Assembly (NCBI GenBank): GCA_036503065.1
Contig: DASXXM010000388.1
Location: 1 to 7,035 of the forward strand
From: DATEPR01 sp036503065
GTDB lineage: Bacteria; Actinomycetota; Actinomycetes; Mycobacteriales; Pseudonocardiaceae
DNA length: 7,035 bases
Reading direction: 5' to 3'
The notes beneath the pieces were generated by a model, which was not told where the DNA came from, made no database searches, and saw nothing but the letters and a program-made list of their open reading frames with translations. A program made the position numbers and the translations under genes. Numbering within the stretch: position 1 is the first letter of the stretch; each line of letters starts with the position of its first letter. Shown piece by piece: positions 6,709 to 7,035 of the stretch.

Positions 6709-7035
6709 GTGAAGCGGCCTAACATGCAGATCATGCGACAGGCACTCGACGCGACTGACCGCCGGATCGTGGCCGCTCTGCTCGCCTCGCCCCGCGCCAC
6801 CTGGCGCGAGGTCGGCCACTGCCTGGGATTGTCGGAGCGCACCGTCCTACGCCGCGCCGCTCCCCTGTACGCCGACGGCACCCTGCGCGCCACGGCAGTG
6901 CGCAACCCCGCCCGCGTCCCCGGTCTGGTGCCCATCGCGCTGCGCATCCGCTGCCGCCCGAACAAGATCCGGCAGGTGGCCAGCGCCCTGGCGCAGCGTT
7001 CCGACACGGTCTGGGTCGACATCCTGGGCGGGGGC
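6709..7035 (+). CDS. Lrp/AsnC-family transcriptional regulator (3' end beyond window)
   Basis: The frame is open for 109 codons to the right edge, so the protein is partial. I chose GTG 6709 because AGGAA sits 8 nt upstream. ATG 6724 and ATG 6733 are in frame but have no good ribosome binding site. The N-terminal domain has the AsnC-type pattern LDATDRRIVAALLASPRATWREVGHCLGLSERTVLRRAAPLYADGTLR (residues 13-60), with the recognition helix near 42-52. From about 74 (VPIALRIRCRPNKIRQVASAL) the RAM-type ligand-binding domain begins. Some actinobacterial relatives contain two AsnC units in tandem, so the full length cannot be guessed. It is expected to be a DNA-binding regulator that responds to an amino acid or related metabolite, possibly the substrate or product of the divergent amidohydrolase. 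Confidence 0.85.
   Translation, partial: MKRPNMQIMRQALDATDRRIVAALLASPRATWREVGHCLGLSERTVLRRAAPLYADGTLRATAVRNPARVPGLVPIALRIRCRPNKIRQVASALAQRSDTVWVDILGGG

Noticed and set aside
6633..7022. Minus-strand open frame of 129 codons at the right end
   Set aside because: It overlaps the Lrp/AsnC-type gene fully, has no recognisable motif and is Arg/Ala-rich, typical of an antisense shadow.
1..7035. CRISPR array, tRNA, insertion sequence or defence system
   Set aside because: No regularly spaced repeats, no cloverleaf candidates, no transposase or inverted-repeat ends, and no nuclease or toxin-antitoxin motifs were seen on either strand.

Overview
This 7.0 kb window is GC-rich throughout and has strong G/C bias at third codon positions, which opens long spurious reading frames on the opposite strands. 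Gene content and codon use point to an Actinomycetota chromosome. My guess is the Pseudonocardiales/Nocardia/Streptomyces range, but the genus cannot be fixed from this sequence alone. Six protein genes fill almost all of it. I see no tRNA, rRNA, CRISPR array, insertion sequence or phage gene.

Left part (1-2757): two divergent genes share a 133-bp intergenic region. The minus-strand gene runs off the left edge. It encodes an N-terminal alpha/beta-hydrolase-fold domain joined in frame to the first part of a GT-B-like glycosyltransferase domain. The hydrolase domain has Cys and Asn where the usual Ser nucleophile and Asp acid would be. The plus-strand gene encodes a SAM-dependent methyltransferase with an N-terminal winged-helix domain, of the type represented by Mycobacterium Rv2258c. 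The shared intergenic region carries TTGCA/GCAAC-type elements at 11-bp spacing.

Middle part (2758-4945): a perfect 12-bp hairpin follows the methyltransferase. Next comes a 14-bp perfect palindrome (CGACACTAGTGTCG) that looks like a TetR-family operator. After it lies a plus-strand alpha/beta hydrolase of the FrsA/DUF1100-like group with an intact Ser-Asp-His triad. It converges on a minus-strand XRE-type regulator with an MmyB-like ligand-binding domain. That regulator may be read from a leaderless transcript (TAGGAT-N7-ATG).

Right part (5007-7035): a minus-strand YtcJ-like metal-dependent amidohydrolase is complete from end to end but is split by a one-base frameshift near 6155-6157. It may be a recent pseudogene or a sequencing error. 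Divergent from it, a plus-strand Lrp/AsnC-type regulator runs off the right edge and is the obvious candidate to control the amidohydrolase.

Overall this looks like an accessory metabolic region: hydrolases, a methyltransferase and a putative glycosyltransferase, with two local one-component regulators. The enzymes could modify small molecules, but no pathway or substrate can be read from the sequence. I see no defence system. The least ordinary items are the hydrolase-glycosyltransferase fusion with its altered triad, the orphan TetR-like operator and the frameshifted amidohydrolase.
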